A stretch of DNA of 64,000 nucleotides from assembly GCA_030770425.1 (NCBI GenBank), contig JASJFT010000019.1, forward strand, positions 248,001-312,000, written 5' to 3'. Position numbers and translations under genes: made by a program. This DNA is from Darksidea phi (taxonomy: Eukaryota; Ascomycota; Dothideomycetes; Pleosporales; Lentitheciaceae). This document shows positions 35,958 through 47,602 of this stretch, one piece after another; position 1 is the first letter of the stretch, and every line of letters starts with the position of its first letter. The notes below the pieces were generated by a model. That model was not told where the DNA came from. It made no database searches and saw nothing but the letters and a program-made list of their open reading frames with translations.

Positions 35958-37190
35958 TCAAGCCTTTTCCACAAAAGTGAACTCAACCACATTGGAAGGC
36001 TGCACAGCCAATCGTGGCCGACCATCATTATCTTTAGGGTCCACAACGTGTCCAAAGATCCAGCAGGGCAGTTTCACAACCGTCTCCGTATGGTCTGCCT
36101 TTGATCCCCAATCCCACCAGTCCAACGTCCAGCCGTCAAAAATATAGCGGAAAGCTTCTCCATCCTTAGCATCTCGGGGTAGTTCTATCGCCATATGGCC
36201 TATCTGTTGCGTAGTCGTCCAAGATTCCCCTGGCTGTAGGCTGGTGAAATTGCTGTCCTCACCAACTTTTATGGAGACGTCCGGGTCGTCGACAATTCGA
36301 AAGCCACCGCATACAACTCCATCGTCTTCGTAGCACATCCAGGTTCTGTTGCAAAGTCGTCCGAGTGAGTAGCTGTTCCAATCCTCGAAGATGTATGTAT
36401 GAAAGGTTATAGGTCGTGCCGTTGCGTGCGCATCGTAGGTAACTGTGACAGCAACCTCGAGGACATCATCTGCATGTATTGATAATGGGCAATCTAGTGA
36501 GACGCGGAGATTCGGTGCATCAGGGTCGCGCTCTGGGCGGTTTGCTGGAGGGAACTTAGGTTTCGGTCGATTTTGCTCATATCGCCACATTTTCTCCTCC
36601 AAGTTGGCTAGGTCAAAGCCGCGCCGAGCTTCTCGCTCTTCTCGCATAGGCCATGGCGGTGACGCCACGTGCGTGGAGAATGTGAGGTAAGGCCCGCCCG
36701 CTAGAATAAGAGGAGTAGGTTTGTCGTCTAGCTTATGGCCAATATGCTCACGTACAGTGCCATATTCCCATAATCCCACTTTGCCACCCGGCCACAGTAA
36801 GGTATAAGTCTCGCCGGCTTTAAGAAGCTTCTGATATTTGGCGCGTAAAGAATCCTGGAATGTGACGCTTCCCTCTGGGCTTAGTTCCCAGAGATTATGG
36901 TTCCACCCATTTACGAGCATAGGCCCATATCGGCTTGTATCAACTGAGCTAGAATGGTCGACAGCTATTACTTCGAGATCGGTTGCTTTGTGGCGGAGAA
37001 GTACAAAGCCTGCCTCTGAGAACCCGTGTGTATGCGAACTCCATTCAAAAATGACGCTCTTATCTGCGAGGACATCCTGATGCTCTATTGTAAATTGGAT
37101 CCTGAAGGGAAGCGTCAAGTACAAGTCTTTGTTTGCGTCTAATTTGAGGCGTAGTTGAGGCAAATCCGAGCTATGTAATTGTGAGTCCAT
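35958..37190 (-). CDS. Conserved hypothetical protein, 410 aa
   Basis: Uninterrupted frame from an ATG. It begins MDSQLHSSDLPQLRLKLDAN and reads as a soluble beta-rich protein: regular alternation of hydrophobic and polar residues, many Trp, for example YTLLWPGGKVGLWEYGT and DGWTLDWWDWGSKADH. There is no signal peptide, membrane span or catalytic motif that I recognise. The composition suggests a pair of Ig-like or jelly-roll beta domains separated by a charged linker near residues 190-225 (RYEQNRPKPKFPPANRPERD). A copy of the 130-bp dispersed repeat sits 133 bp upstream of the start, so the promoter may include it. Confidence 0.75.
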   Translation of the reverse strand: MDSQLHSSDLPQLRLKLDANKDLYLTLPFRIQFTIEHQDVLADKSVIFEWSSHTHGFSEAGFVLLRHKATDLEVIAVDHSSSVDTSRYGPMLVNGWNHNLWELSPEGSVTFQDSLRAKYQKLLKAGETYTLLWPGGKVGLWEYGTVREHIGHKLDDKPTPLILAGGPYLTFSTHVASPPWPMREEREARRGFDLANLEEKMWRYEQNRPKPKFPPANRPERDPDAPNLRVSLDCPLSIHADDVLEVAVTVTYDAHATARPITFHTYIFEDWNSYSLGRLCNRTWMCYEDDGVVCGGFRIVDDPDVSIKVGEDSNFTSLQPGESWTTTQQIGHMAIELPRDAKDGEAFRYIFDGWTLDWWDWGSKADHTETVVKLPCWIFGHVVDPKDNDGRPRLAVQPSNVVEFTFVEKA

Positions 37191-37322
37191 GGTCGAAGAA
37201 ACGTTTTCAGCATACTAACCGAGCATCCTCTTGTGAGATCTTGATATAAGGTCTCAATTTTTCCTCCATTTTCCCCTTCACAATGATGGAATGACACGGT
37301 AATGCAGAAAGCTTTCGAGAAT

Positions 37323-37452
37323 ATAAGCTTGTACCATAAAATGGTCGGCAAGCGCCCGGGGTCGGAATCAAGGATGTGTTTGAATGCTGGGCGGTCTCTG
37401 ACTGCAGCTGTCGGTAGCTGCGCGCTGTTTCAAACTCTTACAGGAGGAATTA
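37323..37452 (+). repeat. 130-bp dispersed repeat, copy 1
   Basis: From ATAAGCTTGTACC to CAGGAGGAATTA this matches 63279-63407 in the same orientation, with about seven differences, mostly C/T or G/A transitions, and one single-base gap. No clear target-site duplication flanks either copy, so it may be a fragment of a larger element. Confidence 0.9.
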
Positions 37453-38546
37453 GTGTCAGAAAAACCCATCGTTGTGGACACTACTTCGGCCTGCCACTGT
37501 ATCTGCGATGATAGATTCGATGGAGGTGTTTAGGATGCGCGGGGTGAACCGATGTTGGCACGCTGTGTGGGTCTGGTGAGCGCCAAAAGGATCTCACACC
37601 GCTCCTTATCCCTACCAATGATACGGAGCGGGCTAATCAGCAGGCACCGGGTTTCTGCAGCGAGGGATGTGTCTTACCAAGGCTAGGCTCGACACCGAAC
37701 GTCTGAACACGAATTCGACAGCATTGGTTGCTGAGGTCACAGATCCTGGCTAATAGGAGGTGACCCCGCACGTCTCACGTCATACATCCGCGGGTATTTT
37801 AATGTAGGATATGTAGCTGTGCAGATTGCGCAAGCGCTTGGGATTCGGCGCTTGTTTAGTCAGCCAACGCGTCCCAACCATCGTACAACTTCGAGGTACG
37901 GTCCAACGCTCAGCGATACGTCCAACACGAAGACACGCCATTCACGTCGCCCTCAAGCCCCGAAATCCGCCGTTGTCCTCTCCGCTGATCGCCGAACGAA
38001 AGACCTGGTCAAGCCCACCACGTCCCCATCCCTTCTCGAGCCCACCAGCGCCGCTTCCTAGACCAAGCAGCAGCCGAGATCTAGTCTCGGCTTGTTAAAG
38101 GGAATACGATGAGATAGGAGAGATACAGGATAAGGTAGAATGCGGGCGGCCCTGGAAATCGAAGCCTGCGCTTCGGCAGGTAGGTTAAGCGTCGCTGCTC
38201 TCTCGCACATGTGCAGGTCCAAGTCACCAACATGGAAAATATCGATACAGATAGATCTTTGCATCTTAGGACTACCTATATCCTCCTTCTCGGTCGTTGC
38301 TTGCAGCCGAGACGACCGGCCAGCAGATGGCGTACTCAATCTACTCATTCATCTCCCTCCTTCTGTAAGTGCGGCTGCTATAATTCACCATGAAAAAGAA
38401 TATCTAGCTATTTGAATGTTTGGTCTTTCCCTTTGGGTCACGATGCGTGGTAAGTAGGTGACAGGAGGAAGTAGTAGATAGCTATTGAAGCCTATAGTAG
38501 ATAATCATATTCTCTGGAGAGCGTATGATGTATGGAATCTCCGATG
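37453..38546. other. Intergenic, no supported gene
   Basis: About 1.1 kb downstream of the dispersed repeat. Frames of 80-96 codons near 37819-38348 overlap on both strands and have no motif. Confidence 0.4.
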
Positions 38547-39965
38547 TTATACCATATAACCATCGCTATTCTCTGCTCTGACATCCTCTTGACTATGAAC
38601 AGTCGAAATCGTAATATCTTTATCATTCTGCTGTCCGTAGACCTCCGTATCGAAAGCAAGGTTTCTCTCTGACAGTGTCTGGTGTTCTGTGACCCTTTTC
38701 GTGCGTTTGGAATACCCTTCGGATGTAGCTACTGATGACGAGTTGATTTTTGATTCGAACGTCCTCGTTCTGCTGGACCAAGATTCCGTGAGTGATGCAA
38801 ACGGTCGGGAGAACGTCCTCAGAATCCCTCGCCCCTTGGTTTCCAGAAAGCGGGGAAGGGAAAGCAAGCAAGAAACAATAACGCCGAGGCAGATGTCTAT
38901 CAGAGCCGAAAGCCCCATCCAGATGGCATTGTAGGAAACGTCAGCATCGTGGCTGGTCATGCGAATGAGAAAGTAGACCATCGAAATATCCGCACCACAC
39001 GCCCTAAGCATCCATCAGTGATACGTTCGATAGTGTGCGTCAACGTTATCGTGACTTACATCACACCCGTGGCGAACAACGCACTTATTTTCAGCTTCTT
39101 ATGAGTAGGTATGCGGAGTGACCATACAGATTTCGTTGGAAGAATGAGGATGGCAATATCTGAGACAATGTTGAAGATCCCTACGGATGTGATTATAGCG
39201 CGCTGGTCGAGACAGTGACCAACGGGTTGCTTTTTGAGGATAGGATCCCAGATTTTCTCCCGAGGGCTGCAAAGGAAGATATTGACAAAAAAGTTCAGAG
39301 AATAGAACAAGACGTTGGCAATAATAATTGTCCATGCGCCATACCACAGTGTTCTATTGACGGTTCGATTCGGAGCAAGAATACGGAGATATTGCAGCAG
39401 AATCGTCACTTTGATCAGGACGATGCAGACCGGGTAGATGACTTCGTTGACATGCATCCACTGTCTCAGGTTACTTCATACTCGACAGAGGATTGAGAAG
39501 TATGCTTACAAATAGGAGTTCCTTTAGTTCCCTGAGCGTAAGGTTCCACTGGTGGATTCCCCCTCCATGTATGATACAGAGTCGAGCAACTGCGACCGTT
39601 GTCAAGTACAGAACCTTTGCAGTCATTAGACATCCCACTCATCAACACCTCTGGTCCGCTTACAAAAACGACTATGGTAAGGCCTATGTCCGGGTTAGAA
39701 TATCTACATGTGTTGCTGGACGGTGTAGCTTACAATCAGTTACGTCGATTTTGCGAATAATGCGAAGCATCGTATACATCCGTAGGAGTAAAAATAGCCC
39801 CGCGATAGTGGTGGAGATAGTCGCGAAAGCAAAAAACCAGGGCTGGTCAGGAGGGCTGGCTGTGTATACTGGCTTGACTCCAGGTGGTGGGCGCATAGCT
39901 GGGCCATCCAGCGGATCTTTGCCTGGAGTGGGCGGCGGCCCAGTAGTCCTTGAAAACAGTGACAT
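38547..39965 (-). CDS. Fungal rhodopsin-domain (SAT4/PTH11-like) membrane protein, second copy
   Basis: Five exons on the minus strand: 39965-39734, 39683-39664 (only 20 bp), 39614-39510, 39460-39060 and 39003-38547, giving 404 residues. Introns are 50, 49, 49 and 56 bp. Joining restores the conserved family path: WFFAFATISTTIAGLFLLLR, RKIDVTDCLTIVVFVL, GGGIHQWNLTLRELKELLFW (the G-x-G-x-HxW block), YPVCIVLIKVTILLQYLRIL, then ALFATGVMACGADISMVYFL. The C-terminal 100 residues are a Ser/Thr/Arg-rich cytosolic tail. It differs from the gene at 18461-19914 in sequence and intron positions, so the two are not recent duplicates. Receptor-like sensing is suggested only by the PTH11 relationship. Confidence 0.85.
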
Positions 39966-41116
39966 AGTCACACGATTTTCCGGAGTAGTTGGGTGGCCCA
40001 GGGAGTCGACGGAACAGTCAGATGCGAAAACTGGTAAAACACAGGTGCGATGTTGTCGAACTGCCAGATAAGTGGTTATATGGAGCTGCGTAACGTTATC
40101 GCGTTGGTTCCGACACTTTGATTTGTATGGGCTGCAGAGTGCTGCGGAGACGGCACAGGATCAAACGGTTATTTAAGGCTGAGAGACATCTCATGCAGTG
40201 TAACAAACTTCTCAGATTTGCCCCTCCTTCGGCCCAAATAGGCGCTTGCACTTGGAAGGCATCCGAAAGGGACGAGCCAATCATTGTCGTGCCTATGGCA
40301 CAGATCGAGCTGTGGGAGCAGATCGCCTTGGGGCGTATGCCAGTTTGTTTATTCTCGGACTCCGATGCGGGTGTTTGAATGGAACTTTCATATAAGGGCT
40401 GGCTTCCACTTGCATAGCACGCCAAGCCCTGCCCTGGCCGACACAAGGGCTTACATGCAGGAACCTAGCGCGACATCATGCAACAGCGCTGACAAAAAAT
40501 TGGGGGCCACATTTGCAGACCGCAGATCAGTGGGGTAAACAAAACCATACTGGTCGCTACTGATAGTCACGTCTGTCAAGCCGGCATGCTTCCAGAGCGG
40601 AATGAGCATATTCTTCCCACAAAAGCTTCGTGTAGCTGGAAACGATACTCGGGTAAGAATACTTTGCTAGCTCTTCGACTCGGAAAATTAACGCGCTAGT
40701 TGGGTGGTGTGGAAAAGGATGGCTGGTTACTAGGGTGGCCGGCTTACTTGGCCCCTTAGGGCTGTTCAAGTTTTGTCTTAAAAAAAAGGCAAACTGGGAA
40801 TTAGCCGTTGGGGCCGAGCAAGCCATCCAGAACCTCCTGCAATGTAACTAATATGATATTCATGACTGACCTGCCCATTGTAGGAATTGTCATCCGAAAA
40901 CAGTGTCGAATTCTCATATTCGTGCGAATCACGTCGAGGGAAGCGCAACGCATGTGCATGCCACTGACAAGGATTCATGCACGCTCAGATTGGGTGAGGA
41001 TAAATCACAGATTTTGGCCGCCAGAATTAGGCGTCAGGAATATATACAAGTGCATAATAAGCACAAAACTCTAGTTTGAACCCATTCTACATTGTTTGTC
41101 ATACTTGTTGCTCAAT
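39966..41116. other. Intergenic between divergent genes
   Basis: About 1.15 kb. It should contain the promoters of both flanking membrane-protein genes. The 86-89-codon frames (40118-40378 plus, 40557-40826 minus) are not convincing. Confidence 0.45.
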
Positions 41117-42937
41117 ATGGAGCCTCCGGAAACAAAGTCCAAACCTTCGACTCTTCCTCCATGGGAACCAAGCTGGCAAGCTCCAGCGATGATGCTATTG
41201 GGTTTGCTAGCTGGAGTTGGGTTTGGCGTGGGCCATCACGAATACTATCGATCATTTGACAACACAGTGGTGCAGTCTACCAACCAGCAACAATGGGCGG
41301 TTCGTGTCGGTACTGGCCTAGCATTTCTCACAAAGACAGCATTTACATCTGTCGTCGCCATTGCTTTCACCCAGTACCTGTGGGTTATTGCCCGGAAGAA
41401 ATCACTCTCAATACAAAGTCTGGATGACATGTTCAGCATGACAGCGAACCCTCTTTCGTTCTTTAACTTCAGCCTGTTGGCAAGTGCTAAGCTCCTGACA
41501 ATCGTTGGGGTCGTATCTTGGTAAGTTCTACGCTGCGTCATGCTGGCTACTTTGCTCAAGTTCGGCAGGCTTATACCGCTGGTCGCTACCGTCACACCTG
41601 CAACCTTAACCGTCGAGAATCGATTGACGTCCAATATAACGAGCCGAGAAGTTCCATATCCTGACTACACCGACTATAAAACGAAGACCACTGGTGATGT
41701 CACCAGGTTTTATGGCAACGTCTGGGGCGATTACGTAGAGGAGTACAAATTGCATTCAGCGTCGCCCGCCTTAACACGCCTTTTGGCAGCTGTATCATCT
41801 GGAATGAATATCCTCCCTGTCTCAGCACCTTACCCGAACTCCTCGTACTCGATCCGGTTTTATGGCCCCTGCCTCAAATGCCAGTCTCTAGACGATGCAC
41901 TTCTTTCTAAAGACTTTGACAACTTCGCCAAACTAGCGCCTCAATCGAACAACCACACTACCCTGGAGAAAGCGGCGAGCAAATTTGTCAAACCGAAGGA
42001 AAATGAATACTACAACGCGGAAGTAGGCGACGGAGGCAACTACATGTTTGTTGCGTCTGGTTACAAAAACATGTCTGAGGTAGCAGATCTCGACCGTGAC
42101 ATTATTATTAAGAATCATACCGATGGTATCACCATGGTATGTCAACCCCGAAACGCATCATATACCGTCGACTTTACATCTTCCCAAGGTATCTTGTCTA
42201 CTACAATGTCAAGCCTCAATCTGGAGCCCGTTTTAGACTACAGCGCATCCTATAAGTTCCAGGATCTCCCGCCATATGGCCGAGCATATCTATCAATGAT
42301 GTTGGCTTTACAAAAGCAGCTAGAAGGGCGAGTCGCATCTATAGTGGGAACTGAAGACAAGGGGATGATAGGCGCTAACCTCTCCGTTGTCTCATCAGGC
42401 CTACTTGCCTGCCCCGAAATCATGGATTCCTACCATGCCAATGAAAAGGCCAAATACATGCCGCCTCTGAACGAATCTTATTCGCCATGGATGTGCCGCA
42501 ACGGCTCGCTTGCGAGGTCCATCGAGGACCTGTCGCACAATTTCACCCTGAGTTTGCTCAGCAGTGCCAGCTTTTCAACTCTTTACCCGATAAATGTCAA
42601 TGTTACCTTCCCACTGAGTTACTACTCCTACCAAGGGGAACCGCTTGCGATCTCGTATTTAACGGCGTTGGGTGTGGCTGTGATTTGCTTCGCTGTTGGG
42701 TCATGGGCGTGCCTTGTGAATGGGCACAGTGGAAACGTATCCTTCGCCACCATTATGCATACTACGAGAAATTCGGAGCTAGATGACTTGACTACAGCGG
42801 ATCGTTACGCACATGACAGCAACGTCTCTCCTTGGAAGTTATTGAGACTCAAACTTGGCTTGAGTCAATACAGCACGCCATCTCCGTGGACGTCGGTGAA
42901 ACTTAAATACGGCATCTACTATGGTACCGTGCACTAA
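41117..42937 (+). CDS. Multi-pass membrane protein with large glycosylated loop (fungal family of unknown function)
   Basis: Two exons, 41117-41520 and 41569-42937 (48-bp intron, GTAAGT donor, CAG acceptor), give 590 residues. The opening, PPWEPSWQAPAMMLLGLLAG then GHHEYYRS, is typical of a widespread Pezizomycotina membrane family that databases often label formylmethionine deformylase-like, a name with no functional support. Hydrophobic spans lie near residues 24-42, 72-95 and 120-150, and one near the C terminus (SYLTALGVAVICFAVGSW). Between them is a roughly 350-residue hydrophilic region with many N-x-S/T sequons and a few cysteines, probably extracellular. The stop codon abuts a minisatellite. 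Function unknown. Confidence 0.82.
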
Positions 42938-43075
42938 TCCATGATGAGTGCGCCTCATCCTTGATGAGGCATTGCCCGATCCTTAATAAGGGCGCCCTTA
43001 TCCTTAATAAGTGTACCTAATCCTTAATAGGACAAACCCCGATCCTTGGTAAGTATACCCCGATTCTTAATAAGG
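42938..43075. repeat. Degenerate minisatellite, about 7 copies of a 20-22-bp unit
   Basis: Units share ATCCTTAATAAGG and vary in the following 8-9 bases. The core CCTTAATAAGG is close to a palindrome. The array begins at the stop codon of the membrane-protein gene. Confidence 0.8.
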
Positions 43076-43279
43076 TAGGCGCGCGCACCAGCTATCGGGA
43101 GTATAGCTACCTGAAGAATATTTTCCCAAGGCTAGACCTCTCTTGTAAGGGTCTATGCCTTGTACTAAAACTCTTAATAATAGTATTTTACTAGTATAAG
43201 CTAATTGACTACTCTAACTTATTATAACTAAATCTCTATACTATGCTAGAGATATTCCTTGGCTCAAACGCACCGTGCC
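43076..43279. other. AT-rich spacer, RIP-like
   Basis: About 200 bp rich in TA steps (for example TTAATAATAGTATTTTACTAG), directly at the 3' end of the 1146-aa gene. Confidence 0.5.
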
Positions 43280-46200
43280 CTAACTCACCTGCTTGTATTT
43301 CAAAGTCATCACAAGATCCGGCTGCTGCGGCGACAACGGGTCCCCCTCAAATCCGACATAGTACTCCTGCACCTTGGGTACGACCATGACATCGGGAACG
43401 ACGGAGGGGTCGCTGACATTGACGACGACGCTGCTGAGCAGGAAGCTGAGCTCGGTGCACCACGCGACGGGCACCCAGCCTTTGGTGGCGCGCGGTACGA
43501 GCGATATGACGAGCGCCTGCTGATCCTGCGAGTAGTTGACGAGCGGATAGAAGCGCAGGTTGCTCAGCATCGTCGCGCCGGTTCCCGTGTATGGCACGCG
43601 CATGAGCGGACCCGGGTTCTGTGCGGGCGCCGTGATCGGATCGCCCATTGGCACTGTGATTGTAATCATCTCCAGATTCCAGTCCAGCGGCTGGTTCGTC
43701 AGCGTGATACTAAACACCAGATCCTGCGCCATGTTGTTTGAGTAGGCTGGAATGTCGCCCGGATTGCCTGGCACGCCGATGTTGTCTAGCGACCAAAAGT
43801 AGTAGTTGTATGCCGGTGCAGTCGATGGGCCGTTGGACGGAGGTTTGGGAGCGCCTACGGCTCGTGGGACACGCGGAGGTCGGACGATAGTCTTCGGGTG
43901 GTGAGGCGGTGGGTCGATTGGAACGAGTGCAGGAGAGATGTTCTGCTGTACCGCTGTAGCTGCTTTGGAGAGCAAACTCGCTGATGTTGTAGGCGCCTTT
44001 GGAGTCGGAGGCAGCTGCACCGCTTCTCTTGTCACAGTGGGGAGTTGTCTTGCTGCATGTACGCTTCCAAGCGCTGTCAGCAAGTTAAGTGACGGTGTCG
44101 CGTTCATATCCATTTCCAGCATGTAGGAGGGGTTGTTCAGGCAATAGGCCATCAGGGCTGACGTGGCTGTTTGGTCGTTGTAAATAGCTTTGTCCTCTTG
44201 GGCCAGCAGGCTGGTATGATAGTCGGATGCGAGCTGCTCCAGCAGTAAAGTACGAACCTCGAACTCGACCTTCGTGTCAGGATCGACCTGCGTCCATTGG
44301 TATACGGAGCCATGGTCCGGCAATGGCTGGCCTCTGGGCCATGTCATTGAACCTGGCTTCAAGATACCCTCATTATCAGGGTCAGTGGGCGCTTTCTTGT
44401 AGTCTCGAGTGAATGTGGTGTTGTCGATCTTTGTCGCCGCTCGGAACGACTGCTGATGCGGTCTGGCTCACAACGAGTGTTAGTCAGACTCTTGTCACGT
44501 AGTGCTAGCAATCGCCAAGGTGGGAAATTCAAACACTCACGGTTGGGTAAATTTGAGCATCGTGAATGGAAGAGGACTAGTTGATGAGGCTGTTGTAGTT
44601 TTGGCTGGGATTTCGGAAAACAAGCAGAGCATAGTCCCAGTATCCACTACCTCGTGTCGCAGAAGAATAGGAGGATCAGTTGGCTCTGGAGACACATCGA
44701 CAATCAAGTCGGGAAATTGTTTCACGACGGCAGATCGCAGATAGCATCCGTAGTGAGGGATAGGGTGCGGTTTGTTTGGGCTGTTTGGGTCTGGCGAGAT
44801 GTATCGGTTGAGCGCCTTCTTGATTGCGTCGCGCACCTGGTCATCTTTTTGGTCAATATGATTCGCCAGGCTCAGCGCTCCATCCACCATTGCGTCCATC
44901 CAGTTCTGGTCTACCTTGAAGAATCTCAGGCTTTCTGGAGGCAAAAATGATGCGTCTGGGATGAGGATGTGGGAGGGAATGCTCGAGAGGAAGAGTTTGT
45001 CCATGACCCAGCGAAGGATAATCACCCAATCGGGGGAGAATGGAGTATTCATCTCATCATACGCAATGTCGGACGGTTGAGTAGGATCAGTGGGGCCTGC
45101 AAGGAGAAACGTAAGCGCGCATTCCCAAACGTAGCAATCAAACTAGATCAATTGATCGAGCATCACGAAAAGAGCTCTCTCAAAGGTGCAACCGACGGAA
45201 CAGAGTTAGGCACATCGTGGGGGGTTATGAATAAGGCCATGCGGAGCAGGGAACACATACTTGGCGTGCTGGCCACTTCCAAAGCCGCCTGCTCGTAGAA
45301 CTGCCAGATAATATCACGAATGTTATCTCCCGTCCTGGATAAATCCACGGGTGCAACCGAAGGTTTGCGCCAGCGATGCGCCAGGGAGTCCGGTGCCGTA
45401 TGGCCTCCCGTCGTGTGCAGCTGTCCGAGTTTGTCGACCAGATCGGGCAACGACTGGAGAAGCTTGGTCTTTGTCTTGTACCGGGTCTGACTGGTCATGG
45501 TTGCCTCCTCTGCGTCTGCCGTGGCGCGGTCGATGATCTGCTTTCGCAAGCGGACGAGCGCAGCGACGAACGCAGCGTCAGCGATTGCCATGGTACGGCC
45601 AAGCTGCCAGGCTGCCGAGTATGTTATGTCCATGATCCCGAGCTCTGGATCTAAGATCTGAAAATTCTGGCCAGACATGGAGTATTTTGGCCAGAAGCTT
45701 GTCAACGGGTATGCCACGTCGCACGGGATGAAGGGCCCGCGAGTGAAGCATGCAGTCGTCTCTCCCGTCTTGGTGCGATACCTGGTAAGCGTGTAGCCCT
45801 CTGCAAGGCGCTGTAGCAGGCGTGAACCCATTGGCTTGGCCCCTATAGCGGTTTGTATGGTGGGGTCAAGGACCGGAGACATGACGGTCATGCTACTCGA
45901 AAGCGCGGCGAGAAGGTCGTGAACGTTTGGCGTTGAGGGCGGATTGCAAATATAGCTCCAGCTGAGAAGCGACGACATTGCGACGTACGGGGTGGCTGCT
46001 TTAACGGGGAACTGGGTCAACGACTCGACGGCTTCGATGTTGACTAAATGCACATAGACAGCAGTCGGTTGCATCGTCGAGAATGGGCCAGTCCGGTGTG
46101 AGAAGACGACACCGAAAGATCCCGTGTCGTCTTCCATTACGCCTCCCGAAGCGGCCATGCCTTGCGTATTGATATCCCTCCTGTGGGCTAGGTAGCGATA

Positions 46201-46962
46201 CCGATAGACATCTGCAGATTTTTGCGGGGGCTGAACGGGACTACCGTCTGCATCGTATGTTGTGAAAAGAGCGTTGAACAGCGTTCGGGGCACAAAGATG
46301 ATGTCGCTTGTGGCATCACCATCTGTGGGTGCATCGTACGGCACTGCGCTGTACGTCTGAGCAACCTGAGGGAGGCCGCTGACTTTCATGTTGACTGCAA
46401 AGGTTGGACTCTGCTTGGCACCGGCAGACATGCCGGGCACTTTGCTGAAGATGCCTGTCGGTCCAAGCTGGTCGGCGGAAAGCTGCAGCTCGTCCTTGGT
46501 GAAGACCAGCACGGCCAGCCACGGGACACGATTCCGCACAAAATAGTCGGTGGAGGGCGGCTTCATTGCGTCGGCGTTGGGACTGCCCAACCGTTCCCAT
46601 GGAAATGTCGGATCATTGAACACAACGTGTGGCAGTATCTCAAGGTCTTCCGCTTGGCCTTGGGGCGGATAGACGGAGTGGACGGCATTGTCCGGCAAGG
46701 CAAACCTCGGGCCCAGGACAGTGAAGGACTGCTTGCTCTCGAGAGCCTTCTGCTCAGTTCCAGCGGTGATGTTCTGCGTCACATCGATGGAATATGTTCT
46801 CATCTGCAGCCCAGGTACGTAGTATGAGTAGAGCTGAAGCTGGCCAGGCTTTAGCTCGGCTGGGGCATCATCCCCAAGGTCTTCTGCCTTGGCCAACCGT
46901 TGCCGATGGCGGAAAACGAGGCGACGTGCGGACGCAGCTTCTTTGTGCGGACGGGGTAACAT
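43280..46962 (-). CDS. Large protein of unknown function (cassette protein A), bacterial-like motifs
   Basis: Three exons on the minus strand: 46962-45261, 45096-44541 and 44462-43280, giving 1146 residues. Introns are 164 bp (GTATGT donor, TTGCAG acceptor) and 78 bp (GTGAGT donor, CTGACTAAC branch site); both junctions keep frame. The N-terminal part carries GPRFALPDNAVHSVYPP (84-100), LPHVVFNDPTFPWERLG (110-126) and VPWLAVLVF (146-154), phrases that I remember from large actinobacterial and other bacterial hypotheticals. The middle contains a helical segment around AAWQLGRTMAIADAAFVAAL. A Pro-rich linker (VPIDPPPHHPKTIVRPPRVPR) precedes a C-terminal beta-rich domain. There is no signal peptide or membrane span. 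The last codons run into CAG|GTGAGT, so a terminal exon may be missing. Divergent with the lectin-like gene. Confidence 0.8.
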
Positions 46963-47602
46963 GGTGACGGTGCAGAAGGGTTGTTGACAAGTCTCAGGAA
47001 GAGGGCGAGCATGCTGCTGCCGACGGCTTCAAGTTGGTAGCATGTCGGCCTGGAAGCACCATACCCAGGTGACATGACGGGAGCTGGGTCGACAGGTCGG
47101 CGCGTCGGCACCTGCATGCCCGCTTGGTCTGGCCCTCGTGCAGGCCGGGCACCTTCCCCAGCCGTGCGCCACCATGCACTTCTCCCAGCCGTGCGCCACC
47201 ATGCACTTCCCCCAGCTGTGCGCCACCATGCACATTCCCTAGCTGCACCACCGCCACCACTACCACTACCTCCACGACGACGACACGCGGCTGGCGGAAC
47301 TCTGCGCGCCGTGGCTCGAAATGGACTTGTTGCACAGTCCGATGTCGGCAGCGAGGCGTGGCTGGCTGAGAGGAGAGTTCTGTTCAGATGCATCGTGCCT
47401 TTTTGGCCGCATGCAGCGGCAATCGATAGTCCATGTCTCTCGATCCATCCAGAAGCTTGCAGGCTAGGCAATCCAGCACGACATTTCACCTCTTGAGCAC
47501 TTCGTTTCCCGTCGCAGCGCTCGAATCGACCCCATCTCCGCCTTTCCAACACCCACCACACGTTTGCATCTCAGAGCACTTGGGAGCCCGCCCCTCGAAA
47601 CA
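46963..47602. promoter_or_regulatory. Divergent promoter region of cassette genes A and B
   Basis: 640 bp between divergent start codons, so both core promoters should lie here. It is GC-rich and includes a 27-bp tandem repeat. A 236-codon minus frame across it (46851-47561) is repeat-driven and overlaps gene A, so I do not call it. No TATA box is evident. Confidence 0.5.
47161..47241. repeat. 27-bp tandem repeat, three copies
   Basis: Units at 47161, 47188 and 47215 share GTGCGCCACCATGCAC and differ at a few positions. It lies about 200 bp upstream of gene A and 360 bp upstream of gene B. Confidence 0.85.

Noticed and set aside
37323..37452. Reading the 130-bp repeat as a terminal repeat of one 26-kb transposon
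   Set aside because: No target-site duplication, no inverted ends and no transposase or recombinase between the copies; kept only as a direct-repeat observation.
46851..47561. A 236-codon minus-strand frame across the A/B promoter
   Set aside because: It overlaps the 5' end of gene A, and its bulk comes from the 27-bp tandem repeat and GC-rich low-complexity sequence; no motif.
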